From positions 32,574-96,573 of the forward strand of contig JAICYD010000010.1 in assembly GCA_025934375.1 (NCBI GenBank): a stretch of DNA of 64,000 nt, given 5' to 3'. Under the pieces are notes generated by a model. That model was not told where the DNA came from, made no database searches, and saw only the letters and a list, made by a program, of their open reading frames with translations. Shown piece by piece: positions 34,008-43,528 of the stretch (position 1 is the stretch's first letter; every line of letters begins with the position of its first letter). Origin of the DNA: Streptosporangiaceae bacterium (lineage in GTDB: Bacteria; Actinomycetota; Actinomycetes; Streptosporangiales; Streptosporangiaceae). Made by a program: the position numbers and the translations under genes.

Positions 34008-35165
34008 GTGCGGTCATTGAAGGCAGTGCGGTCATTGGAGGCAGACCGGTTGGCAGAGACGGCACGGCACGAAGCAACGCACCCTGGGCAGGCCAGAGTG
34101 CGCACGCTATTCGCGGCGGGCACGCCGAGACTGCGCCGGAGCATCGCCGTCGGCTTCGCCCTGCTCACCGCGGCGGGGCTGGCGACCGGTGCCACCCAGC
34201 TCGCGGGGGCCGCTCCGAAGCCAACCGTCGCCCAGCAGACGGCGAAGGTCAACGCGCTGCAGGCCAAGTTCGACAAGGCCGTCCAGCAGTACGACCAGGT
34301 CAACCAGAGGCTGACCGCCGCCAAGGCACGGCTCGCCCAGGTCAACAAGCAGATGGCCACCGCCCAGGCCAAGTATCAGGCCACCCGCAAGCGGGTCGTG
34401 CAGATCGCGGCGGCCACCTACATGGACTCCGGGCAGACGTCGCTGGCCGGCCTGCTGACCACGAGCGACCCTGGCCAGGTGCTGGGCCAGGCGTCGATCC
34501 TGACCCAGCTCACCGGCACCCGCAACGCCGAGACCAAGACCTTTCTCACTGCCGCGCAGCAGCTCGTTTCCGTCCAGCAGGCGCAGGCGCACACTGAGGC
34601 GGGCATCCAGCAGCTGGCCACCCAGAGCGCCCAGTCCCGGGACGCGATCCAGAAGAACCTCCATCAGCAGCAGGCCATTCTCGACACCCTCACCGCGGCG
34701 CAGCGGAAGGCGGTCCAGACCGCGACCGTTGGCGGCAGCTCATCCTCGTCGACCGTGACCACGACCAAGTCGTCGCCCGGTTCCACCTACACCGGCCCCA
34801 CGTCCACGCAGGCGGGCAAGGCAGTGGCCTTCGCCTACGCCCAGATCGGCTGCTGGTACCGGTGGGGCGGCACGGGGCCGTGCAGCAGCGGCTTCGATTG
34901 CTCCGGGCTAGTCCAGGCGGCCTGGGCGGCGGCGGGGGTCTCGATCCCGCGCACCACCACCGAGCAATGGGCAGCGCTGCCGCACATCTCGATGAGCGCC
35001 CTCCAGCCCGGCGACCTCATCTACTACAGCGGGGTCGGGCACGTGGCGATGTACGTCGGCGGCGGGGAGATCATCGACGCCCCGCAAACAGGCGAGCAGA
35101 TACGTAAGCTCCCGATGAGCACTAGCTGGTACGCCAGCAGCGTGGACGGCGCCGTCCGCCCGTAA
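34008..35165 (+). CDS. NlpC/P60 peptidoglycan hydrolase (RipA-like)
   Basis: The 385-residue secreted enzyme has an Arg-rich N-terminus and signal helix (about 45-68), a long coiled coil (about 72-240), a Ser/Thr linker, and a C-terminal NlpC/P60 domain (about 265-385) with catalytic Cys in GFDCSGLVQ, His in GVGHVAMYVG and IIDAPQTG. It cleaves the D-Glu to diamino-acid stem bond in peptidoglycan, and the coiled coil probably restrains it. An 18-bp duplication at the start (GCAGTGCGGTCATTGRAG twice) gives two possible GTG starts, 34008 and 34026. It matches Rv2190c in position. Confidence 0.93.
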   Translation: MRSLKAVRSLEADRLAETARHEATHPGQARVRTLFAAGTPRLRRSIAVGFALLTAAGLATGATQLAGAAPKPTVAQQTAKVNALQAKFDKAVQQYDQVNQRLTAAKARLAQVNKQMATAQAKYQATRKRVVQIAAATYMDSGQTSLAGLLTTSDPGQVLGQASILTQLTGTRNAETKTFLTAAQQLVSVQQAQAHTEAGIQQLATQSAQSRDAIQKNLHQQQAILDTLTAAQRKAVQTATVGGSSSSSTVTTTKSSPGSTYTGPTSTQAGKAVAFAYAQIGCWYRWGGTGPCSSGFDCSGLVQAAWAAAGVSIPRTTTEQWAALPHISMSALQPGDLIYYSGVGHVAMYVGGGEIIDAPQTGEQIRKLPMSTSWYASSVDGAVRP

Positions 35166-35201
35166 GGGAGTTCTAGCCCAGGGCGCTAGGGTTGGCCTAT
35201 C

Positions 35202-36335
35202 ATGCGCCGCACGCTCATCGTCACCAACGACTTCCCGCCGCGGCAGGGCGGCATCCAGTCCTTCCTGCACGAGCTCGCCCTCCGGCTGCCCGCCGACGCC
35301 CTGACCGTGTACGCCCCTCGGTGGGAGGGCGCGGCGGCTTTCGACGCGCGCCAGCCATTCGAGGTCGTACGGCACCCGACCTCACTGATGATCCCCACGC
35401 CGGGAGTCACCCGGCGCGCCGTGGAGATCGCCCGGCGGGTCGGCGCGCAGGCCGTCGTCTTCGGGGCGGCGGCGCCGCTCGGGCTGATCACCCCGGCGTT
35501 GCGCCGACGGGCAGGCGTCCAGCGGGCCATCGCGATCACGCATGGCCACGAGGCAGGCTGGGCGGCACTGCCCGCCGCGCGCCAGTCGCTGCACCGTATC
35601 GGCGAGAACGTGGACGTCGTCACCTACCTCGGCGAGTACTTCCGGGTCCGGATCGCCGGCGCCTTGTCCCCCGCTGCCGCCGCCCGGATGACCCAGCTGG
35701 CGCCGGCCGTGGACCCCGCGAAGTTCCGGCCCGACCCCGAGGCGGGGAAAGCCATCCGCGACCGCCACGGACTGGCGGGCCGCCCCGTCGTGGTCTGCGT
35801 CTCCCGCCTGGTCCCCCGCAAGGGCCAGGACACGCTGATCCGCGCCTGGCCCCAGGTGCTGCGGCAGGTGCCCGAGGCCGCGCTCCTGATCGTCAGCGGC
35901 GGCTCGTACGCCGCCACCTTGCGCAAGCTCGCCCAGCAGACCCCGTCGCCATCGTCGGTCATCTTCACCGGCGCGGTCCCGTTCGCGGAGCTTCCCGCCC
36001 ACTACGCGGCGGGCGACGTCTTCGCCATGCCATGCCGTACCCGCCGCGCGGGCCTTGACGTCGAGGGCCTGGGCATCGTCTACCTGGAGGCCTCCGCGAC
36101 CGGGTTGCCGGTGGTCGGCGGTGACTCCGGCGGCGCGCCCAACGCGATCATTGAGGGAGAGACCGGCTACGTCGTCCCCGGACGCGACGTGGACGGCGTC
36201 GCCGCCCGGATCATCGGGCTGCTGCGGGACCCGGCCGGGGCGCGGGCCATGGGCGAGAAGGGCCGCGCCTGGGTCGAGCGCGACTGGACGTGGGACCAGG
36301 CCGCCGCGAGGCTGCAGGCCCTCATCGACGCGTGA
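35202..36335 (+). CDS. pimB: GT4 glycosyltransferase, PimB'-like mannosyltransferase
   Basis: The 377-residue GT-B enzyme shows TNDFPPRQGGIQSF at the N-terminus, SRLVPRKGQDTLI, and the GT4 donor site EGLGIVYLEASATGLPVVGGDSGGAP with the EX7E pattern. Its closest known context is M. tuberculosis Rv2188c (PimB'), next to nlpC and fadD15, which adds the second mannose to phosphatidylinositol mannoside using GDP-mannose. The acceptor here is inferred from context. A TATC and ATG lie close together, with a weak ribosome site. Confidence 0.9.
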   Translation: MRRTLIVTNDFPPRQGGIQSFLHELALRLPADALTVYAPRWEGAAAFDARQPFEVVRHPTSLMIPTPGVTRRAVEIARRVGAQAVVFGAAAPLGLITPALRRRAGVQRAIAITHGHEAGWAALPAARQSLHRIGENVDVVTYLGEYFRVRIAGALSPAAAARMTQLAPAVDPAKFRPDPEAGKAIRDRHGLAGRPVVVCVSRLVPRKGQDTLIRAWPQVLRQVPEAALLIVSGGSYAATLRKLAQQTPSPSSVIFTGAVPFAELPAHYAAGDVFAMPCRTRRAGLDVEGLGIVYLEASATGLPVVGGDSGGAPNAIIEGETGYVVPGRDVDGVAARIIGLLRDPAGARAMGEKGRAWVERDWTWDQAAARLQALIDA

Positions 36336-36370
36336 TCCGCGCCGCCCCCGCGGGCGCGCGGACCACGCGT
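36328..36370. terminator. Terminator hairpin between convergent genes
   Basis: A 15-bp stem with one mismatch (36328-36342 with 36356-36370) overlaps the stop codon of the glycosyltransferase and precedes the end of the convergent ABC permease gene. Confidence 0.65.
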
Positions 36371-36387
36371 CAGGGTCACCGAAGCGG

Positions 36388-37110
36388 CTACGCGGAGTCG
36401 CCGGTGATGACGAAGCTGGTCAGGCGGCGGGTGGCGAGCACCAGCGCGCCGACCGCCACCACGATGGCCATGACCAGCGATGTCGTCAGCGAAAGGCCAG
36501 CGTTCAGCGCCTGGTCGGGGGCAATGGCGTTGGCGACGCCCAGCGCGTAGTGGCCCACGGACAGGATGCGGGCACCGCCCACGAAGTTGGCCAGCAGGGC
36601 CTCCCAGATCAGCACGTACAGCAGGCCGACCGCGATCGCCCGCGCGGTGATCGTCGAGACCATCACGAACACCGCCGAGTAGATCACCGAGCCGACCAGG
36701 GCCCCAGCGAACAGGGCGAACGCGAGCTTGGCGCCGCTGGGGGCGATCAGTCCCGCGATGAGCTCCGGCACGGCGGTGAACAGCATGGTCAGCACGCTGG
36801 CGACGACGAACTTGGTCGCGATCACGTCGCGGCGGCGCACTGGGGTGGCCAGCAGGTGGATGATGCTGCCGTCATCGATCTCCGCCCCGAGCACGCTGGT
36901 GCCGATGACCAGCGCGGTGAGCGGCAACAGCACCGAGAAGCCGAAGTCACCCAGGACCCGCTCGGGCCACAGCGTGCCCGGTGGCCGGCCGGCCCGCAGC
37001 ACCAGCGTGAGCACGATGAGGATCACCGGCGCGATGGCGAACAGGAGGGCGCGCCTGCGGCCGAGCGTCGCGCGCAGCGTGATCGCGGCTACCGTCGGGT
37101 TAAGAGGCAT
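36388..37110 (-). CDS. ABC-2 family permease (second module)
   Basis: The 240-residue protein has six membrane helices (ALLFAIAPVILIVLTLVL, FSVLLPLTALVIGTSVLG, FVVASVLTMLFTAVPELIAGLI, LFAGALVGSVIYSAVFVMVSTI, and the C-terminal LVMAIVVAVGALVLAT). DDGSIIHLLATPVRRRDVIATKF is the typical cytoplasmic element of ABC-2 permeases. Its start overlaps the upstream ATPase by 11 bases. It completes the second exporter of a four-gene coupled operon. Confidence 0.88.
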   Translation of the reverse strand: MPLNPTVAAITLRATLGRRRALLFAIAPVILIVLTLVLRAGRPPGTLWPERVLGDFGFSVLLPLTALVIGTSVLGAEIDDGSIIHLLATPVRRRDVIATKFVVASVLTMLFTAVPELIAGLIAPSGAKLAFALFAGALVGSVIYSAVFVMVSTITARAIAVGLLYVLIWEALLANFVGGARILSVGHYALGVANAIAPDQALNAGLSLTTSLVMAIVVAVGALVLATRRLTSFVITGDSA

Positions 37111-38077
37111 TCGGGGATGCTCCAATCAGGTAACCGAAGACGCTTTCCAGCGACTCGTCGGTCGGCTGCAATTCGCGCAGCCGGATGCCCTCGGCGCGGG
37201 CGAGGACCGCGATCTGCCGGGTGAACGCGCCGTAGTCGGTGGTGCGGACGGAAAGGCCCTTGCCGGTTAGCTCGACGGCGGCCACGTCGGGCCGCCCCAT
37301 CAGCGCCGCCGCCAGCCGCCGGTCATCGGAGGTGCGCAAGCTGAAAACGTGCGGCCGGCTCGTCATCAGCCGCCGGATCTCCCGGAAGTCCCCGGAGGCG
37401 GCCAGCCGCCCGGCGACCATCACCTGGATGGTGCTCGCGACCCGCTCGACCTCTTCCAGGATGTGGGAGCTGAACAAGATGGCGCGCCCCTCGGCGCCGA
37501 GCTTGCCCAGCAGGTCCATCATGTGCAGTCGCTGCCGGGGGTCCATCCCGTTGAACGGCTCGTCCAGCAGCAGGATCCGCGGGTCGTGGACCAGCGCGGC
37601 GGCGACCTTGATCCGCTGCCGCATGCCCTTGGAGTAGGTCGAGATCTTCCGCCCGGCGGCATCGGCCATCTCGGTCATGTCAATCGCCCGGCGGGCGGCG
37701 GCGTCCGGATCGGGCAGCCGGTGCAGCCTGGCGGTCGACCGGACGAACTGCTCGCCGGTCAAGAAGGCGTACACGGAGTCCCGCTCCGGGACGAGGCCGA
37801 GGGTCTCATACACCTGCGGGTTGCGCCAGGATGGCCGGCCGGCCACCGTCAGCTCGCCCCGGGATGGCGCCAGGAAGCCGGCGATCATGTGCAAGATCGT
37901 GGACTTGCCCGCGCCGTTCGGCCCGAGCAGCCCGGTGACGCCCGGGCTGATCGTCATCGTGATGTCGTTGACGGCGACCACGTTGCCGTACCAGCGGGAG
38001 ACGTTGCGCAACTCGATGGCGTCGGCCAGGCCCGCGCTGGTGGCCGGGCGCGGCGGGGCCGGGTTCGGTGTCGTCAT
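37100..38077 (-). CDS. ABC exporter ATP-binding protein (second module)
   Basis: The 325-residue ATPase has Walker A GPNGAGKST, Q-loop GLVPERDSVY, signature YSKGMRQRIKVA, Walker B ILLLDEPFNGMD and H-loop SSHILEEVE. The C-terminal extension (HVFSLRTSDDRRLAAALMG) is typical of ABC-2 exporters. ATG 38077 overlaps the upstream permease stop (ATGA). The substrate is unknown. Confidence 0.92.
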   Translation of the reverse strand: MTTPNPAPPRPATSAGLADAIELRNVSRWYGNVVAVNDITMTISPGVTGLLGPNGAGKSTILHMIAGFLAPSRGELTVAGRPSWRNPQVYETLGLVPERDSVYAFLTGEQFVRSTARLHRLPDPDAAARRAIDMTEMADAAGRKISTYSKGMRQRIKVAAALVHDPRILLLDEPFNGMDPRQRLHMMDLLGKLGAEGRAILFSSHILEEVERVASTIQVMVAGRLAASGDFREIRRLMTSRPHVFSLRTSDDRRLAAALMGRPDVAAVELTGKGLSVRTTDYGAFTRQIAVLARAEGIRLRELQPTDESLESVFGYLIGASPNAS

Positions 38078-38985
38078 GACAGGGCTGCCTTCCGGTAGCG
38101 GGCGGCGAGGCCCAGCAGGCTGGCGGCCAGCAGGGCGAGCAACACGACGACGTAGATGACGCCGAAAGAGCCGGGGTCGGGCACCAGTGCCTGGTCGCCT
38201 CCGGTGCCGCCGAGCCAGCGGCGCACGCCGTCGAAGAGGGTGAACGGGCTGAACAGGCCCGCCACCTTGACGGCGGTCGAGGCGTGGGTGAGGGCGGCGG
38301 GATCGCCGCGGGTCTCGGCGTGCAGCACGACGACGGCCAGGATCTCGGTGAGGAAGAAGAATATCGCGATCGCACCGGTGGCGAAGGCGCGGCGGCCGGT
38401 GAGGCTGGCGAGCGCCAGGCTGATGGCCGCCATGACGACCGCCCACATGAGGCCGACGAGCAGGCCGGGGATGAGCGCGCGGGTCTCCGCCCAGACGGCG
38501 CTGCCGCCGTGCAGCGAGACGATCGTCCCGACGTAGAGCACCAGGACCGGCACCTCGATCATCACCAGGCAGGCGGCGGTGAACGCGACGTACTTGGCGA
38601 ACGGGTAGTCGACGGGTCGCAGCGGCCGCGAGAAGTACAACGGGAGGACCCGGTTACGCAGGTCGCGGGATACCAGCTCGGGGGCCTGGACGGCGACGAA
38701 GATGAGCATGACCACGATGCGCAGGCCCACGATGTAGGTGTCGTAGCCGATCGTCCGCTGGTTGCCCTGCGAGACGCTGACGGCGTTGATGACCGCGGGC
38801 AGCGACAGCAGCGCCAGGGCGAGCACCGGGACGACCTTGGCCTTCGCGCTGCGCCCGAAGCCGAAGGCGCTGCGGAAGCTGTGCCAGGCCAGCGCGCGGA
38901 CGATCGCCGCGCGCCGCAGGCGCGGGCCGTCATAGCGCCGGTAGCCGATGTCGTGGATGACGCTCTCAGTTGCGCTAGCTGACAT
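38074..38985 (-). CDS. ABC-2 family permease (first module)
   Basis: The 303-residue membrane protein has six or seven helices. The N-terminal YRRYDGPRLRRAAIVRALAWHSFRSAFGFGRSAKAKVVPV is the hallmark of a subfamily of actinobacterial ABC-2 permeases; RDLRNRVLPLYFSRPLRPVDYPFAKY is the cytoplasmic coupling segment. It overlaps its ATPase by 11 bases and the following ATPase by 4. Confidence 0.88.
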   Translation of the reverse strand: MSASATESVIHDIGYRRYDGPRLRRAAIVRALAWHSFRSAFGFGRSAKAKVVPVLALALLSLPAVINAVSVSQGNQRTIGYDTYIVGLRIVVMLIFVAVQAPELVSRDLRNRVLPLYFSRPLRPVDYPFAKYVAFTAACLVMIEVPVLVLYVGTIVSLHGGSAVWAETRALIPGLLVGLMWAVVMAAISLALASLTGRRAFATGAIAIFFFLTEILAVVVLHAETRGDPAALTHASTAVKVAGLFSPFTLFDGVRRWLGGTGGDQALVPDPGSFGVIYVVVLLALLAASLLGLAARYRKAALS

Positions 38986-39946
38986 TTCCCGCCTCCTGCG
39001 ACTCGTCGCGGAACAGCTCCTCGACCTGGTGGCGGCGCTGCTCAAGGCGGCTCAGCGGCAGGCGCAAGTCCGCCACGGCCCCGATGACCACGTCGAAGGC
39101 CTGGTCGGCGGCGCCGGTGCCAGGGCCAGTGCCGGGGCCGCCGAGCGGCACGAGCACTTGCGTCCGCTGGTAGGCGCGGGGGGCCAGTCCGCGCCGGGCC
39201 AGTTCCTCAAGCAGGGCCGCCACGCCCTCGTCCACCTCCACGACCAGCGTCTGGCTAACGCCGGTGAAGCTGGACAGGGTGTCGGCGCGCAGCAGCTCGC
39301 CGCCCTCGATGGCGACGAGGTGATCACAGACCCGCTCGATCTCCGACAGCAGGTGCGAGGCGACCACGATCGAGATGCCGAACTCGGTGCCGATCCGCTC
39401 GATCAGCTCCAGCATCGCGGTCCGCCCGGCCGGGTCAAGCCCGTTCGTCGGCTCGTCGAGCAGTAGCAGCCGGGGGTCGCCGGCCAGGGCCTGGGCCAGC
39501 TTGACCCGTTGCCGCATGCCAGTGGAGTAGGTGCCGATCTGCCGGTACCGTTCCTCGTGCAGGCCGACGTGGCGCAGTGACTCGGCGGCCCGTTCCTTGG
39601 CGGCGGTCGCGGGCAGGCCGGACATGCGGCCCATGTGGGTGACGAACTCAGTGGCCGACACGTCGCCTGGCAGGCAGTCGTGCTCGGGCATGTAGCCGAC
39701 GAGCTGGCGGATCCGCTCGCTGTCGGTCGCGGTCTCGTGGCCGAACACCAGCGCGGTGCCACTGGTCGGGGTCAGCAGCCCGAGCAGCGTCTTGATGAGG
39801 GTGGACTTGCCTGCCCCGTTCGCGCCGATCAGTCCGGTGACGCCGGGGGCGAACGTCACCGTCAGCCCGCGCAGCGCGATCACGCCGCCGGGATACTCCT
39901 TAGTGAGCCCGCTCGTCTCGATGACGGCGGGCGGGGAGGGACTCAT
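38975..39946 (-). CDS. ABC exporter ATP-binding protein (first module)
   Basis: The 323-residue ATPase shows Walker A GANGAGKST, Q-loop GYMPEHDCLPG, signature YSTGMRQRVKLAQAL, Walker B LLLLDEPTNGLD and H-loop SHLLSEIE, with a C-terminal extension containing a Gly/Thr/Pro insertion. It begins the operon ATPase-permease-ATPase-permease. The remains of a two-component system lie divergent, 100 bp away, and may once have regulated this operon. Confidence 0.92.
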   Translation of the reverse strand: MSPSPPAVIETSGLTKEYPGGVIALRGLTVTFAPGVTGLIGANGAGKSTLIKTLLGLLTPTSGTALVFGHETATDSERIRQLVGYMPEHDCLPGDVSATEFVTHMGRMSGLPATAAKERAAESLRHVGLHEERYRQIGTYSTGMRQRVKLAQALAGDPRLLLLDEPTNGLDPAGRTAMLELIERIGTEFGISIVVASHLLSEIERVCDHLVAIEGGELLRADTLSSFTGVSQTLVVEVDEGVAALLEELARRGLAPRAYQRTQVLVPLGGPGTGPGTGAADQAFDVVIGAVADLRLPLSRLEQRRHQVEELFRDESQEAGNVS

Positions 39947-40046
39947 GCCGGCCAGCGTGCCACGCCCGTACTCGTCCGCGCGTCGGCTGCCGGGACTAAT
40001 CCTCTGGGATGACGCGCGAGGACCCGCGCCCGGATAACGTAATATC

Positions 40047-41332
40047 GTGAGGCAGCGCTCGGGGAATGAACAGCGGCCGCCGCTCACCAAGCGGTTGCGG
40101 CGTGGCCACTGGATGGTGCTCGACTTCTTGCCGGCCGTCATCATGGGGCTGTCCAGCCTGACGGCCGGCCTGCACGGCGACCGGTCCGGGATGCTTCCGG
40201 TCGCCGTGGTCTTCGCGTTGGTCGTGTTCCTGTCCGTGGGACTGCGCCGCCTGCGGCCGGTGCCCGCGTTCGGGGCGCTGGCCGTCCTCAACGGCCTCGG
40301 CGCGGCATCCCCGCACATCGCCATCGACGTGACGGCGTTGCTGGCCATGGCCTACGTGCTGTTCACGGTCACGGTGGCCAGCTCGCGACGGGCCAGCGTC
40401 ATCGCGCTGGCGGTGGGCCTGGCGGAGATCATCGCGGTTACGGTCGCCGTCCATGAGCACCGGCTGCCCAGCGCGTCCGCGCCAGTGTTCCTGGGGACGC
40501 TGGCCATGGTCATCGCGTGGCTGACGGGGTACTCGGTGCGCCAGCGGCGCGCCTACGCCGAGATGCTGCAGGTGCAGGCGGCCAGCAGCGCGGTCACCCA
40601 GGAGCGGCTGCGGATCGCCCGTGAGCTGCATGATGTCGTCGCGCACAGCATGAGCGTGGTCGCGGTCCAGGCGGGCTTCGGCCAGTACGTCATCGACGAG
40701 AGCCCGGCGGACGCGCGGGAGGCGCTGGGCGCGATCCAGGCGACGAGCCGGGACGCGCTGGCTGAGTTGCGCCGGATGCTCGGCGTGCTGCGCCAGCAAG
40801 ATCCGGGCGACGCCGCCGCGCCGCTGGCGCCAGAGCCCGGGCTGGTGGAGTTGCCCCGGCTCATCCAGCGGACGCGCGGCGCGGGAATCGAGGTCAGCCT
40901 GACCCAGTGGGGCACCGCCCGGGAGGTGCCGGCCGGGATCGACGTATCGGCCTTCCGGATCATCCAGGAAGCGCTCACGAACGTCGTCCGGCACGCGGGC
41001 AGCGGCGCCCGGGCGGATGTGGTCGTCGGGCACGGCGCGTCACCCGCCGCCTGATCGCCGCGTTCTCCCGCTTGCCGGCCGCCGCGCCAGCGTCGACGCT
41101 GGCCGAGTCCAGGCGGCGGCCGGATGTCACCCGCCTGCTGACCGACCGCGAGCGCGAGGTGCTCGCGCTGATCGCCACCGGCTTGTCCAACGCCGAGATC
41201 GCCGAGCGGCTCTACATCTCCCCCGCTACCGCCAAGACTCACGTGGCGCACCTGCTAGCCAAGCTGAACGCCCGGGACCGGGTCCAGCTGGTGATCATCG
41301 CCTACCAGGCGGGACTATCGACGCCCCGCTGA
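40047..41332 (+). pseudogene. Deletion-fused sensor kinase / LuxR response regulator remnant
   Basis: From 40047 a NarL-class histidine kinase reads normally: five or so membrane helices, RIARELHDVVAHSMSVVAVQAG with the phospho-His, and the ATPase N-box RIIQEALTNVVRHAGSGARADVVV. It stops after 335 codons at 41054, without the G1/G2 ATP-lid boxes. From about 41038 the +2 frame reads the end of a LuxR-type regulator: VTRRLIAAFSRLP, then TDREREVLALIATGLSNAEIAERLYISPATAKTHVAHLLAKLNARDRVQLV, to 41332. About 80 codons of the kinase and the whole receiver domain are missing. One deletion with a frame change explains this. A kinase-domain stub without ATPase activity may still be made. Confidence 0.88.
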
Positions 41333-41339
41333 ACGCGAA

Positions 41340-41390
41340 AACGGCCCCCACGGAGTGCTATAACAGGGCATCATCCGAAGCGGGGCCGTT
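41340..41390. terminator. Long-loop hairpin between the remnant and ctaF
   Basis: AACGGCCCC (41340-41348) pairs with GGGGCCGTT (41382-41390) across a 33-base loop, between the plus-strand remnant and the minus-strand cta operon. Confidence 0.45.
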
Positions 41391-41404
41391 CGGGCGGAAA
41401 TCTC

Positions 41405-41800
41405 TTAGTGGCTGAAGTGACCCCGGTAGTACTCGAAGACGAAGGCGATCGAGGTGAGCATCAGCGCCACGGCGCCGATGATGAGCAGCCACCAGCCGAT
41501 CGCGAAGCCCACGGCGGTGACGGCGGCGGCCAGCCCGACCCACAGCGGCCACCAGGAGTGCGGGCTGAAGAAGCCTACCTCGCCCGTGCCCTGGGCGATC
41601 TCGCCCCTGTCGTCGTCTTCGGGGCGCATCGGCAGCCGTCGCCCGGTGAACAGCACGTAGAACCCGGTGAGCAGGCACAGCCCGACCGACAGGGCCAGCG
41701 CCGTCGTCCCGGTCGGGTCATAGGACACGTACCAGTAGACGACGTCGGCCCCCATCAGGAAGACCCCGCAGCCGAGGAAGAGCCATCCTTCGACCTTCAT
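41405..41800 (-). CDS. ctaF: Cytochrome c oxidase subunit IV (actinobacterial)
   Basis: The 131-residue protein has four membrane helices in two pairs, with FYVLFTGRRLPMRPEDDDRGEIAQGTGEVGFFSPHSWWPLWVG in the middle, a segment diagnostic of actinobacterial CtaF. It belongs to the aa3 oxidase within the III2-IV2 supercomplex. It lies 15 bases after ctaD in the ctaC-ctaD-ctaF operon. Confidence 0.95.
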   Translation of the reverse strand: MKVEGWLFLGCGVFLMGADVVYWYVSYDPTGTTALALSVGLCLLTGFYVLFTGRRLPMRPEDDDRGEIAQGTGEVGFFSPHSWWPLWVGLAAAVTAVGFAIGWWLLIIGAVALMLTSIAFVFEYYRGHFSH

Positions 41801-41815
41801 GAGTAAGACACGCTC

Positions 41816-43528
41816 CTACTTCTTCGCGGCGCTGATCGCGGGGATGGTCTGATCCAGGTGACGGGACCCGCGCCCGGCCCTGATGTGCGGGTAGTGCAGC
41901 TCGAAGGCGGGCCGCTCGGACCGGATCCGCGGCATCCGGTAGAAGTTGTGCCGCGGCGGCGGGCACGACGTCGCCCACTCCAGCGAGGAGCCATAGCCCC
42001 ACGGGTCTTCCTCGGTCACCTTCTCGCCGAACCTGCTGGTGACGTAGACGTTCCACAGGAACAAGATGATCGACAGCGCCAGCAGCCACGAGCCGACGGT
42101 GGAGATGATGTTCAGCGTGGTGACGTCACCGGGCAGGTCGGGGTAGTTCGCGGTCCTGCGCACCTGGCCCTGGACGCCGGTCCAGTGCTGCACCAGGAAC
42201 GTCATGTTGAACCCGATGAACATCAGCCAGAACTGCACCTTGCCCAGCCGTGAGTTGAGCATCTTGCCGGTCATCTTCGGCCACCAGAAGTAGAACCCGG
42301 CGAACATCGCGAACAGCACGGTGCCGGCCAGCACGTAGTGGAAGTGGGCCACGACGAAGTAGGAGTCGGAGACCGCGAAGTCCATCGGCGGCGAGGCCAA
42401 GATGATGCCGGTGATGCCGCCGAACAGGAACACCACCAGGAACCCGATGGTGTACAGCATCGGGGGGTCGAACGAGAGCTGGCCGCGCCACATGGTGCCC
42501 GCCCAGTTGAAGAACTTCACCCCCGTGGGGACCGCGATCAGCAGCGTCATGAAGGAGAAGAACGGCAATAGCACGCCACCGGTGGTGAACATGTGGTGCG
42601 CCCAGACCGTCATCGACAGTCCGGCGATCGAGATCGTGGCCGCGATTAGCGTCTTGTAGCCGAACAGCGGCTTGCGGCTGAAGACCGGGATGATCTCGGT
42701 GGCGATGCCGAAGAACGGCAGCGCCAGGATATAGACCTCGGGATGCCCGAAGAACCAGAAGAGGTTCTGCCATAGCAGCGCGCCGCCGGACACGGCGTCG
42801 AAGACGTGCGCGCCCAGGCGCCGGTCGATCTCCAGCACCAGCAGCGCGGCGGCCAGCACCGGGAAGGCCAGCAGCACCAGGATCGAGGTGAGCAGGGCGT
42901 TCCAGGTGAAGATCGGCATCCGGAACATCGTCATGCCCGGCGCCCGCATGCAGAAGATCGTCGTGGTGAAGTTGACGGCGCCCAGGATCGTGCCGAACCC
43001 GGACAGCGCCAGGCCCATGATCCACAGGTCTGAGCCGATGCCCGGGGAGAACTCGGCACTGGTCAGCGGCGCATAGGCGTACCAGCCGAACGCGGCCGAC
43101 CCGCCCGGGGACAAGAAGCTCATGAACAAGATGAGCCCGCCGAACAGGAACAGGTAGTACGACAGCAGGTTCAGCCTCGGGAAGGCCACGTCGGGCGAGC
43201 CGATCTGCAGCGGCACCAGCTCGTTCGCGAACCCGACGAACAGCGGGGTGGCGAACATCAGCAGCATGATCGTGCCGTGCATGGTGAACAGCTCGTTGTA
43301 CTGCTGGTCGGAGATGATCGACAGCTTCGGGCCGAGGAGCTGGATCCGGATCAGCATCGCCATGATCCCCGCGAACAGGAAGAACACGAACGACGTGATC
43401 AGGTACATGTGCCCGATGATCTTGTGGTCCGTAGAGGACACCCATCCCGCGAGAACCGAGCCCTTGCGCTCGGTCCGCTGCGCCCGCTGCAGGGCGGCGC
43501 GGCTAGCCGGCTGGTCAAGCGTGGTCAC
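41816..43528 (-). CDS. ctaD: Cytochrome c oxidase subunit I
   Basis: CtaD is the catalytic heme a / heme a3-CuB subunit. The 570-residue protein has 12 helices with the HPEVY motif (CuB ligand His crosslinked to Tyr) in [24 protein letters not shown], the [13 protein letters not shown] heme ligands and the K/D-channel residues of the aa3 type. GTG 43528 overlaps the ctaC stop by four bases (GTGA) and has GGGAG upstream. Confidence 0.97.
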   Translation of the reverse strand: MTTLDQPASRAALQRAQRTERKGSVLAGWVSSTDHKIIGHMYLITSFVFFLFAGIMAMLIRIQLLGPKLSIISDQQYNELFTMHGTIMLLMFATPLFVGFANELVPLQIGSPDVAFPRLNLLSYYLFLFGGLILFMSFLSPGGSAAFGWYAYAPLTSAEFSPGIGSDLWIMGLALSGFGTILGAVNFTTTIFCMRAPGMTMFRMPIFTWNALLTSILVLLAFPVLAAALLVLEIDRRLGAHVFDAVSGGALLWQNLFWFFGHPEVYILALPFFGIATEIIPVFSRKPLFGYKTLIAATISIAGLSMTVWAHHMFTTGGVLLPFFSFMTLLIAVPTGVKFFNWAGTMWRGQLSFDPPMLYTIGFLVVFLFGGITGIILASPPMDFAVSDSYFVVAHFHYVLAGTVLFAMFAGFYFWWPKMTGKMLNSRLGKVQFWLMFIGFNMTFLVQHWTGVQGQVRRTANYPDLPGDVTTLNIISTVGSWLLALSIILFLWNVYVTSRFGEKVTEEDPWGYGSSLEWATSCPPPRHNFYRMPRIRSERPAFELHYPHIRAGRGSRHLDQTIPAISAAKK

